A program made the translations under genes and the position numbers. Below the pieces are notes generated by a model. That model was not told the DNA's origin. It saw nothing but the letters and a program-made list of their open reading frames with translations, and ran no database searches. Of a stretch of 5,223 nt of DNA, positions 1 to 5,209 are shown piece after piece (the stretch's first letter is position 1; every line of letters starts with the position of its first letter). Source of the stretch: Allobrachymonas sp. (lineage in GTDB: Bacteria; Pseudomonadota; Gammaproteobacteria; Burkholderiales; Burkholderiaceae_C); assembly GCA_030538335.1 (NCBI GenBank), contig JAUNUE010000135.1, forward strand, positions 1 through 5,223. The letters are read 5' to 3'.

Positions 1-15
1 CAGGAAAGCCCAACC

Positions 16-510
16 ATGACATCCACCAACAACTCCAACAGCGCCCGCCCCTTCAAGGTGCTGGGCATCCAGCAAATCGCCATTGGCGGGCCTGACAAAC
101 AGCGCCTGCAAACCCTGTGGGTCGATATTTTTGGCCTGGAAAAAACCGGCACCTTCCGCAGCGAACGCGAAAACGTGGATGAAGACATCTGCGCCATCGG
201 CACCGGCCCATTCAAGGTCGAAGTGGACTTGATGCAGCCGCTCGACCCCGACAAAAAACCTGCCGTGCACACCACGCCGCTCAACCACGTGGGCCTGTGG
301 ATCGACGATCTGCCCAAGGCCGTGGAGTGGATGACGGCACGCGGCGTGCGCTTTGCCCCCGGCGGTATCCGCCCAGGCGCAGCCGGGTTTGATATCTGCT
401 TCATCCATCCGAAGGGCAACGAAGAATTACCGATTGGCGGCGAAGGCGTACTGATTGAACTGGTGCAAGCACCGCCCGAAGTGGTCAAGGCGTTTGCTGC
501 CTTGGGCTGA
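16..510 (+). CDS. VOC (glyoxalase-fold) family protein, methylmalonyl-CoA epimerase-like
   Basis: This 164-residue protein looks like a single-chain member of the vicinal-oxygen-chelate fold. Two beta-alpha-beta-beta-beta modules can be traced, at about residues 14-75 and 88-152. The second carries NHVGLWIDD (H91) and GVLIELVQAP (E148), which match two metal ligands of methylmalonyl-CoA epimerase; the run ICFIHPKG before E148 also resembles that enzyme. In the epimerase I recall ligands His, Gln, His and Glu. Here the first position appears to be Gln (Q20, in GIQQIAIGGPD) and the second Asp (D71). Epimerase activity, which inverts methylmalonyl-CoA in propionate metabolism, is therefore only a suggestion; a lyase or dioxygenase-like role is possible. 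A seven-residue insertion (about 135-141) sits before the last strand. The start is supported by AGGAAAG at 2-8, seven bases upstream of ATG. Its upstream neighbours are outside the window, so an operon cannot be judged. Confidence 0.85.
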   Translation: MTSTNNSNSARPFKVLGIQQIAIGGPDKQRLQTLWVDIFGLEKTGTFRSERENVDEDICAIGTGPFKVEVDLMQPLDPDKKPAVHTTPLNHVGLWIDDLPKAVEWMTARGVRFAPGGIRPGAAGFDICFIHPKGNEELPIGGEGVLIELVQAPPEVVKAFAALG

Positions 511-513
511 TAT

Positions 514-544
514 TTGCTGAGCGCAATCCGTAGCCACCTATAAT
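514..544 (+). promoter_or_regulatory. Predicted sigma-70 promoter for the TPP leader and cytX
   Basis: A perfect TATAAT lies at 539-544, just after the end of the VOC gene. The best -35 candidate is TTGCTG at 514-519, giving a 19-base spacer, which is longer than ideal. The expected transcript start is about 550-552, so the RNA would begin with the hairpin at 551-575 and then the riboswitch. The -10 box is convincing; the -35 is weak. Confidence 0.5.
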
Positions 545-550
545 CACTGC

Positions 551-575
551 ACGGCCCGGTCTTGTACCGGGCCGT
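551..575 (+). other. Perfect 10-bp hairpin at the predicted 5' end of the cytX leader
   Basis: ACGGCCCGGT (551-560) and ACCGGGCCGT (566-575) are exact reverse complements around a five-base loop, CTTGT. No T-run follows, so it is not a classical Rho-independent terminator, although it could help to end transcription from the VOC gene. It begins seven bases after the TATAAT box, so it would sit at the very 5' end of the leader RNA, where a stable stem can protect a transcript from decay. The hairpin is directly visible; its role is inference. Confidence 0.7.
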
Positions 576-578
576 ATC

Positions 579-673
579 GCTGGGGGTGTTGCAAGCGCAG
601 GTTTTGACAGGCCGCGTTTGCGACTGAGAGAGTCCCTTTGAACCTGATTGAGGTAATCCTCGCGCAGGGAAGC
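579..673 (+). promoter_or_regulatory. TPP riboswitch (THI element)
   Basis: The conserved TPP aptamer core is readable in order: CTGAGA (624-629), CCC (634-636), AACCTGAT (641-648), then TAAT (654-657) and GCGCAGGGAAG (662-672). Supporting helices can be drawn. P1 is GCT 579-581 with AGC 671-673. P2 is the G-run at 582-586 with CCC 634-636. P3 is GCAAGCGC 591-598 with GCGTTTGC 614-621 (one G-U). P4 is CCTG 643-646 with CAGG 665-668. P5 is GAGG 650-653 with CCTC 658-661. Such elements bind thiamine pyrophosphate and switch off thiamine synthesis or uptake genes. The AGGGA at 666-670 is also a ribosome binding site for ATG 676, so ligand binding could occlude it directly. The downstream gene is a thiamine-precursor transporter, which agrees. 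Confidence 0.95.
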
Positions 674-675
674 CC

Positions 676-2049
676 ATGACCCGCACGTTGCCTGCGCAGC
701 GTGGTGCGGTTGGTTGCTTTCTTGCCGTCGCACTGGGTGGTACAACGATGGCACAAGACACTTCTTCTTTTGACGTAGCACACGGCGCACAAGCCCCCGT
801 CACGGCGGCTGCACGTGTTTTTGGTTTTCGCGACCACGCCGCGCTCTGGTTCAGCCTGGGCGTGGGCTTGCTGGTGATGCAGGTGGGCGCTTATCTCACG
901 CCAGCCCTGGGTGCGCCGCAAGCCTTGCTCGCGATTGTGGCGGGTTCTGTTCTGGGCGCGGGCTTGCTGGCCTGGGTGGCGTATCTGGGGTGCAGCCATG
1001 GCCTCTCAAGTGCGGCCCTGATTGGCGGCGCCATGGGCAGCGCTTTTGCCATTCTTCCAGTGGCGCTCAATATCGTGCAACTGCTGGGCTGGACGGCGTT
1101 TGAACTGGCCGTGATGCGCGATGGCAGCACGGCCTTGTTGCAGCGGCTGGGGTTGGAGGCCCGCTGGATGCCTGTAGCCATTACCTTGTTCTGGGGCGGC
1201 TTGCTGACGGCGCTGGCCGCCGGTTCCATGGTGGGCCTGGTGCGCCGTTTCGTCAGCCGCTATGGCCTGCCTTTGGTGGTGGCATCGCTCTTGTGGCTGA
1301 GCTGGCATTTTGGCAAACAACTGTGGCACACAGGCTTTGCCGCATGGTGGGCACGGCCCGGAAGCGGCGGCATGAACGCCTTGCAGGCGCTGGATCTGGT
1401 CGTCGCCATGCCTGTGTCGTGGTTGCCGCTGGTGGCCGATTACGCACGCTATGGCAAGAACCCCGGCAGCGCCTTGCGCGGCACCTGGCTCGGCTACGCC
1501 CTGGCCAACCTGTGGTGTTATGCGCTGGGCGTGCTCATCATGGCCACCGCCACACCTGATGCCAACCTTGTCACCACCCTGTTGCTGGCGCAAGGCGGGC
1601 TGATCGCCTTTGGCCTCATCATGATCGACGAGGTGGACAACGCCTATGGCGACGTACATTCAGGTGCGGTATCGGTGCACTTTCTGTCGCGCTCGGCGTT
1701 TTCTGTGCGCAGCAGCGGCATGGTGCTGGCCATCGTCGCTACCGCTGCGGCACTGGTGCTGCCCATGCAACGGCTCGAACCCTTTTTGCTCATGCTCAGT
1801 TCGGTATTCGTGCCCTTGTTTGGCGTGGTGATTGCGCACTGGACTTTTGGGGCAGCGGCTGCGCAACGCAGCATCCATCCCGGTCAGGCGGCGATCTGGT
1901 TGGCCGGGGTGGCGTGGTTCCACTTGGGCGTGCGCTATTGGCCGGAAGCGGGTTCTGCCCTGCCTGCGCTGGCGTTCACGGCTGGTGCAACCGCCCTGCT
2001 GGAGATGATGACGGAACGCAAAAGCCGCAAAGCGGCACTGGCCGATTAA
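676..2049 (+). CDS. cytX: Hydroxymethylpyrimidine transporter CytX (NCS1 family permease)
   Basis: This 457-residue polytopic inner-membrane protein has about 12 hydrophobic segments between residues 58 and 444. It probably imports hydroxymethylpyrimidine, the pyrimidine precursor of thiamine, by cation symport. Recognisable CytX/NCS1 stretches are LNIVQLLGWTAFELAVM (131-147), VVAMPVSWLPLVADYARYGKN (242-262), the loop IDEVDNAYGDVHSGAVSV (317-334) and LLMLSSVFVPLFGVVIAHW (371-389). The TPP riboswitch immediately upstream supports the assignment. The start is uncertain. ATG 676 sits five bases after AGGGA of the aptamer, but it adds a signal-peptide-like stretch (residues 12-26) unusual for this family. 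ATG 748 (residue 25; weak GGGTGG at 735-740) gives a 433-residue protein closer to the usual CytX length. The stop codon lies inside a small terminator-like hairpin. Function is confident at family level; the exact substrate is inferred. Confidence 0.9.
   Translation: MTRTLPAQRGAVGCFLAVALGGTTMAQDTSSFDVAHGAQAPVTAAARVFGFRDHAALWFSLGVGLLVMQVGAYLTPALGAPQALLAIVAGSVLGAGLLAWVAYLGCSHGLSSAALIGGAMGSAFAILPVALNIVQLLGWTAFELAVMRDGSTALLQRLGLEARWMPVAITLFWGGLLTALAAGSMVGLVRRFVSRYGLPLVVASLLWLSWHFGKQLWHTGFAAWWARPGSGGMNALQALDLVVAMPVSWLPLVADYARYGKNPGSALRGTWLGYALANLWCYALGVLIMATATPDANLVTTLLLAQGGLIAFGLIMIDEVDNAYGDVHSGAVSVHFLSRSAFSVRSSGMVLAIVATAAALVLPMQRLEPFLLMLSSVFVPLFGVVIAHWTFGAAAAQRSIHPGQAAIWLAGVAWFHLGVRYWPEAGSALPALAFTAGATALLEMMTERKSRKAALAD
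681..723 (+). promoter_or_regulatory. Possible attenuator hairpin after the TPP aptamer
   Basis: CCGCAC (681-686) pairs with GTGCGG (704-709), and GTTGC (687-691) pairs with GCAGC (696-700) with one G-U. This makes an 11-bp GC-rich stem with a three-base bulge (701-703) and a CTGC loop (692-695). A moderately T-rich stretch (710-723) follows, with no clean T-run. CCTGCGC (691-697) is exactly complementary to GCGCAGG (662-668) in the aptamer, so the hairpin and an alternative aptamer pairing exclude each other, as expected of a switch. If cytX starts at ATG 676, this stretch would simply be coding sequence. Confidence 0.35.
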
Positions 2050-2064
2050 GGCCAGGACCTTTTT
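2038..2064 (+). terminator. Short Rho-independent terminator-like hairpin at the end of cytX
   Basis: CTGGCC (2038-2043) and GGCCAG (2050-2055) form a perfect 6-bp stem. Its six-base loop, GATTAA, contains the TAA stop codon (2047-2049). Four bases later comes TTTTT (2060-2064). The stem is short and the T-run is slightly displaced, so efficiency may be modest; the larger palindrome downstream may help. Confidence 0.5.
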
Positions 2065-2073
2065 ATAGTCATT

Positions 2074-2212
2074 CTGAAAAATAATTTGACAATTTCCACC
2101 CGATCCGTTCGGGCTGGGGCCTGTCCTGAGCCAAGTCGAAGGGTATCGAAGCCCACATGGAAGGTGCCTGCCCTTCGATACCTCAGGGCGAACGGTGTCT
2201 AATTATTTTCAG
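2074..2212. repeat. 139-bp nested palindromic element between convergent genes (REP/MITE-like)
   Basis: The outer ends form an inverted repeat: CTGAAAAATAATTTGAC (2074-2090) against the complement of GTCTAATTATTTTCAG (2197-2212), with one gap and one mismatch. Nested inside are CCGTTCG (2105-2111)/CGAACGG (2189-2195), CCTGAG (2125-2130)/CTCAGG (2182-2187) and GGTATCGAAG (2142-2151)/CTTCGATACC (2173-2182). The last two right arms share base 2182, so those pairings partly compete. Two copies of a CCTGAG-N3-5-TCGAAGGG unit lie in opposite orientation, at 2125-2143 (+) and 2171-2187 (-). I recall sequences of this type as dispersed repeats in betaproteobacterial genomes. No flanking target duplication is evident and no transposase lies inside. 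It fills most of the gap between cytX and the ferredoxin gene and could act as a two-way transcript end. Confidence 0.75.
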
Positions 2213-2220
2213 GTTTAGCT

Positions 2221-2922
2221 CTATTTATCGCCCACCCGTTGACGCCGCGCACGGGCGAGCGCCGCTTCGATGATGGCGTGTTTGGGATCTGGCACGGCTG
2301 TCTGGCTTGAAGAAGAAGGCTGCGCAGTCTGCCCTTGCAAGGGGTTTTCTATCGATGTGGCAGATGCGTGTTTTCGCAACTGGCGTGCGGTGTACCGCTG
2401 CAAAGCCTGATCCGCCTGGGGTTGCGTCCATGCAGCCCAACCCGTGGCATTGCCACTGGTATTTTCCATGGCGATGCAATCCACCGGGCACGCCAGAACG
2501 CACAGATCGCACCCGGTGCAGTAGTCTTCCAGCACGGTATGCATGCGCTTGTGGCTGCCGACAATGGCATCGGTCGGGCAGGCCTTGATACACAGGGTGC
2601 AGCCGATGCACCAGTGCTCATCAATCACCGCCACCGTCATCGGGCCTTCCTTGCCACACGATGGGTCGATGTCCAGCCCTTCTGCCAGCGCAGGCTGCCC
2701 CAAGGCTGCGGCAATGCGGGCGATGCCCTCTTTGCCACCAGGCGGGCATTGGTGGATGCCCACACGGCCATCGGCAATGGCCTGGGCATAGGCGGCGCAA
2801 TCTGGCTCGCCACAACGCTGGCACTGCGTTTGCGGCAACACCGCATGGATGCGCTGCGCCTGAGCCGTCAATGGCTGCAAGGGCGCTGCTTTTTCTGATG
2901 GTGCTTTGGATGCCTCGGCCAC
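2221..2922 (-). CDS. rsxB: RnfB/RsxB-like iron-sulfur protein (stand-alone ferredoxin)
   Basis: This 233-residue protein has three predicted 4Fe-4S sites. The first is the RnfB-type site C34-x2-C37-x4-C42-x16-C59, followed by PPGG. The other two are ferredoxin motifs, C105-x2-C108-x2-C111-x3-C115-P and C135-x2-C138-x2-C141-x3-C145-P. That order is the hallmark of subunit B of the Rnf/Rsx electron-transport complex. The N-terminal membrane anchor of classical RnfB is absent, and no other rnf genes are visible, so it is probably a soluble electron carrier whose partner is unknown. The C-terminal 80 residues carry no cluster motif and are rich in Gln, Ser, Ala and Arg. The start is GTG at 2922, two bases after the phaZ stop codon, with only a weak Shine-Dalgarno sequence. 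This suggests translational coupling to phaZ. Conserved sequence begins near residue 20, so a slightly later start cannot be excluded. Confidence 0.9.
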   Translation of the reverse strand: MAEASKAPSEKAAPLQPLTAQAQRIHAVLPQTQCQRCGEPDCAAYAQAIADGRVGIHQCPPGGKEGIARIAAALGQPALAEGLDIDPSCGKEGPMTVAVIDEHWCIGCTLCIKACPTDAIVGSHKRMHTVLEDYCTGCDLCVLACPVDCIAMENTSGNATGWAAWTQPQADQALQRYTARQLRKHASATSIENPLQGQTAQPSSSSQTAVPDPKHAIIEAALARARRQRVGDK

Positions 2923-2924
2923 AC

Positions 2925-4598
2925 TCAGGATTTTCTGGTTTTGGCGGGGGCCGGGCCGCGCCAGGTTGTTACGGGCTGAGCAGCAACAGGCTTGCTGGCC
3001 GTGCGCGCTGTGGCAGGTTTGCGCACACGGCTTGCCGGCACGGTTTTGGCGGTTGTGGTTTTTGTGGCTGCGGGCGTGGTTGCTTTCGCTTTGACCGGAG
3101 CTGCACGCGATGCGCGCTTGGCGGGTGCCGTCTTGCGCACCGCTGCCTTTGCAGAAGCCGGTTTTTTCGTATCTGCTGCTTTCGTCTGCGCCTTTGCACG
3201 CGGCTTGCCCACGGCGGGTGTTTTTGGCGCCGCTCCGGGAGCAGTGGCTGCCAGCATATCGCTGATCATTTCGCGCCGCTCCAGATTCTCCATCATCGGC
3301 CGGGAATCGTGCAAACGCTGCGGTGCCACGATGTGCATGTGGTGGCGCAGGATGAATTCACGCAGCACCGGATAGCATTTTTCGCGCCAGCGCCGGCCAC
3401 TGAAAATACCGTAGTGCCCTGCCCCCATGACCTTGTAGTACTGCTTTTTTTCTTCCGGCACATTGGTGCACAGCGCCAGCGACGCCTGCGTCTGACCCAG
3501 GCCGGCAATATCATCAAGCTCCCCTTCTACCGCCAGCACTGCCGTGTTGCGGATGGCCTGCGGACGCACGCGCTCGGTCTTGCCCTCGGGGCTGACCACA
3601 TCCCAAGTGCCTTTGACAAGTTTGAAGTCCTGAAAAACAGTGCCGATGGTATCGAGGTAAAAATCAGCATCCATATCGAGCACGGCGTTGTACTCGTCGT
3701 AGAAGCGGCGGTGCGCTTCGGCGCTTTCGCCGTCACCCTGGATCAAGTCCTGGAAATAATCGTAGTGGCTGGTCGCATGGCGGTTCGGGTTCATGGCAAT
3801 AAACCCGCTGAACTGCAAAAAGCCGGGGTACACACGGCGGCCTGCGCCCTCGTAATTGGCGGGCACCCGGTAGATCACGTTGTTTTCAAACCAATCGAGG
3901 CTGCGCTGGGTGGCCAGATCGTTCACGGCGGTGGGTGATTGGGTGGCATCCACCGGCCCGCCCATTATCACCATCGACGAAGGGGTTTGCTCCCCGCGCG
4001 CGGCCATCAGCGACACAGCCGCCATGACCGGCACCGTGGGTTGGCACACGCTGATCACATGGCATTCGCCGTTGTCGGCTTGCACCTTGCGGATGAATTC
4101 CTGCACGTAATTGACGTAATCATCGAGGTTAAAGCGCCCCTCTGACACCGGCACGTCGCGCGCATTGACCCAATCGGTGATGTACACCTTGTGGTCTTGC
4201 AGCATGGTGCGCACCGTGTCGCGCAGCAAAGTGGCGTAGTGGCCCGACAAGGGCGCCACAATCAACACCGCAGGGTGGTTCAGCAGCTTTTGCAGGGTGG
4301 CTGCGTCATCGGCATAACGCTTGAAGCGCAGCAGCTTGCAAAAGGGCTTGTCCATTTCCACCCGCTCGTGGATCGAAACCTCAACCCCATCAGTAAACAC
4401 CGAGGTGATGCCGAACTGGGGCTTTTCGTAGTTCTTTGCCAGCCGGTGCATCAGGCCGTATCCGGCGGCAATGCGTTTGGCATACGGCAGATGGCTGACC
4501 GGCATGCTGGGGTTGGTAAACACCCGCGATGCCGCTTGTGCCATCTCGGAAAAAGGCTCAAGCAAAGAACGCTGGGCTTCATAAATCTGGTACAGCAT
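2925..4598 (-). CDS. phaZ: Intracellular polyhydroxybutyrate depolymerase PhaZ with histone-H1-like tail
   Basis: This 557-residue protein is predicted to degrade stored polyhydroxybutyrate granules to soluble acids or thioesters in the cytoplasm. Residues 1-430 match the intracellular PhaZ family, from the typical opening MLYQIYEAQRS onward. The catalytic triad can be placed as C185 (VISVCQP), D362 (in VEGELDDIAG) and H395 (MGAGHYGIFSG). The spacing agrees with Cys183, Asp355 and His388 as I recall them for Ralstonia eutropha PhaZ1. That enzyme has about 419 residues. Here residues 451-557 add a disordered tail with about 26 Lys/Arg, one acidic residue and some 30 Ala, resembling histone H1 or the C-terminus of PhaM. 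The start at ATG 4598 is preferred to ATG 4631 because GGAAAG (4610-4605) lies six bases upstream and the family begins with MLYQ. Using 4631 would also put the operator palindrome inside the gene. It is followed directly by the ferredoxin gene. Confidence 0.93.
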   Translation of the reverse strand: MLYQIYEAQRSLLEPFSEMAQAASRVFTNPSMPVSHLPYAKRIAAGYGLMHRLAKNYEKPQFGITSVFTDGVEVSIHERVEMDKPFCKLLRFKRYADDAATLQKLLNHPAVLIVAPLSGHYATLLRDTVRTMLQDHKVYITDWVNARDVPVSEGRFNLDDYVNYVQEFIRKVQADNGECHVISVCQPTVPVMAAVSLMAARGEQTPSSMVIMGGPVDATQSPTAVNDLATQRSLDWFENNVIYRVPANYEGAGRRVYPGFLQFSGFIAMNPNRHATSHYDYFQDLIQGDGESAEAHRRFYDEYNAVLDMDADFYLDTIGTVFQDFKLVKGTWDVVSPEGKTERVRPQAIRNTAVLAVEGELDDIAGLGQTQASLALCTNVPEEKKQYYKVMGAGHYGIFSGRRWREKCYPVLREFILRHHMHIVAPQRLHDSRPMMENLERREMISDMLAATAPGAAPKTPAVGKPRAKAQTKAADTKKPASAKAAVRKTAPAKRASRAAPVKAKATTPAATKTTTAKTVPASRVRKPATARTASKPVAAQPVTTWRGPAPAKTRKS

Positions 4599-4615
4599 GT
4601 ACTTCTTTCCATAAT

Positions 4616-4630
4616 TGCTGCAGTGCAGCA
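4616..4630. promoter_or_regulatory. Predicted PhaR-type operator upstream of phaZ
   Basis: TGCTGCA (4616-4622) and TGCAGCA (4624-4630) form a perfect 15-base palindrome around a single central base. It contains CTGC-N3-GCAG (4618-4628), the site form I recall for PhaR, the repressor that senses polyhydroxybutyrate granules and controls phasin and other PHB genes. It lies 17 bases upstream of the phaZ start codon and 5 bases before its ribosome binding site, a position suited to repression. The palindrome is directly visible; the identity of the regulator is inferred from the motif and the target gene. Confidence 0.6.
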
Positions 4631-4690
4631 TAACCGTATCCTACCAGTGTTTGCTTTTGGCCGCCACCGCTGCCGCCTTGTGAAGGGCAA

Positions 4691-4737
4691 GTCATTCAAA
4701 AACGTCACTGAATTATGTCTATACTGGGTCATTCAAA
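4691..4737 (+). repeat. Pair of 10-base direct repeats in the phaZ/lipoprotein divergent region
   Basis: GTCATTCAAA occurs at 4691-4700 and again at 4728-4737, a centre-to-centre distance of 37 bases (about 3.5 helical turns). The repeats flank the putative -10 box of the rightward gene. They could be regulator half-sites or a chance or slippage product; nothing else in the sequence decides between these. Confidence 0.45.
4695..4725 (+). promoter_or_regulatory. Possible promoter of the lipoprotein gene
   Basis: TATACT (4720-4725) is a good -10 candidate. TTCAAA (4695-4700) is a weak -35 with a 19-base spacer. A transcript starting near 4732 would have a leader of about 50 bases before GTG 4781. 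The GTCATTCAAA direct repeats (4691-4700 and 4728-4737) bracket this -10 box. Confidence 0.3.
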
Positions 4738-4780
4738 GCCTATGAACTTCCCTAATCAGTCGTACCAAGGAACCACCACC

Positions 4781-5188
4781 GTGAAAAAACAACTGGCAAT
4801 GCTCTGTACGACTGCAGCAGTGACTCTTTTATCCGCTTGCGCCAACACCAAGCAAAACACCATCTACAGCGTCAGCGACATGCCACCTGCGGTACGTATT
4901 GACGGCCTGATGGTCGGCAGCGCCAGCCGACTGGCGCTTTACACCTACAGCGGTGACGGCCCCAATACCTCTGCCTGCGTGGATACCTGCGTGCAGCAAT
5001 GGCCGCCGCTGCTGGCAACCGAAGGTGACGTGAGCCGGGGCGATTTCACTGTTTTTACCCGCCCCGATGGCCTGCGGCAGTGGGCCTTGGTTGGCAAACC
5101 GCTCTATTTCTGGTCGGGCGAGCGGCAACCCGGCGAAACTGGTGGCGAAGCGGTGGATCCGCAATGGCGGGCTTTCCGGGTGCAGTAG
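4781..5188 (+). CDS. Small secreted lipoprotein with Yx(F/W/Y)xxD-type repeat (COG4315-like)
   Basis: The preferred product has 135 residues and begins at GTG 4781, because AAGGA (4767-4771) lies nine bases upstream and the start is followed by KKQLAMLCTTAAVTLLSAC. That is a lipoprotein signal peptide with lipobox L17-S18-A19-C20. Alanine at +2 suggests sorting to the outer membrane. In-frame ATGs at 4715 and 4742 lack a ribosome binding site and would bury the signal. The mature part carries LALYTYSGD (Y54, Y56, D59), a cysteine pair C66-x3-C70 followed by WPPL, and a second, degenerate copy PLYFWSGE (Y109, W111, E114 in place of Asp). This matches a widespread family of predicted periplasmic or outer-membrane lipoproteins of unknown function. 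It is transcribed divergently from phaZ. No substrate or partner can be assigned. Confidence 0.85.
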   Translation: MKKQLAMLCTTAAVTLLSACANTKQNTIYSVSDMPPAVRIDGLMVGSASRLALYTYSGDGPNTSACVDTCVQQWPPLLATEGDVSRGDFTVFTRPDGLRQWALVGKPLYFWSGERQPGETGGEAVDPQWRAFRVQ

Positions 5189-5209
5189 TAAAGCCCCATA
5201 AAGCCCCAT
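5189..5209 (+). repeat. Two tandem copies of a 10-base unit after the lipoprotein gene
   Basis: AAAGCCCCAT at 5190-5199 is repeated immediately at 5200-5209, and the preceding T also fits the ten-base period. It begins one base after the stop codon. It looks like a small tandem duplication; no hairpin or function is apparent before the window ends. Confidence 0.5.

Noticed and set aside
544..999. A 151-codon minus-strand open frame across the riboswitch and cytX start
   Set aside because: It covers the complement of a structured RNA element and a recognisable gene, and has no coding character.
1006..1659. A 217-codon open frame on the minus strand inside cytX
   Set aside because: It is antisense to the transporter, Gln/His/Ala-rich, with no recognisable motif or ribosome binding site.
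2074..2212. An insertion sequence or transposase gene within the palindromic element
   Set aside because: The element is only 139 bases long, has no open frame of note and no visible target-site duplication.
2661..3938. A 425-codon open frame on the plus strand opposite rsxB and phaZ
   Set aside because: It lies antisense to two clearly recognisable proteins. Its translation is rich in Cys, Arg, His and Gly with no family motif, and it is open mainly because of GC-rich codon use in the opposite gene.
4599..4631. An 11-residue N-terminal extension of PhaZ starting at ATG 4631
   Set aside because: The family begins at MLYQ, a good ribosome binding site precedes ATG 4598, and the extension would encode the PhaR-type palindrome.
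4599..4680. A sigma-70 promoter for phaZ on the minus strand
   Set aside because: TAGGAT (complement of about 4637-4642) is a possible -10, but no acceptable -35 lies at the right distance, so I could not support a specific promoter.
4191..4745. A 184-codon plus-strand open frame opposite the phaZ N-terminus
   Set aside because: It is antisense to the conserved PhaZ N-terminus and runs through the divergent promoter region and operator palindrome; its composition is unlike a real protein.
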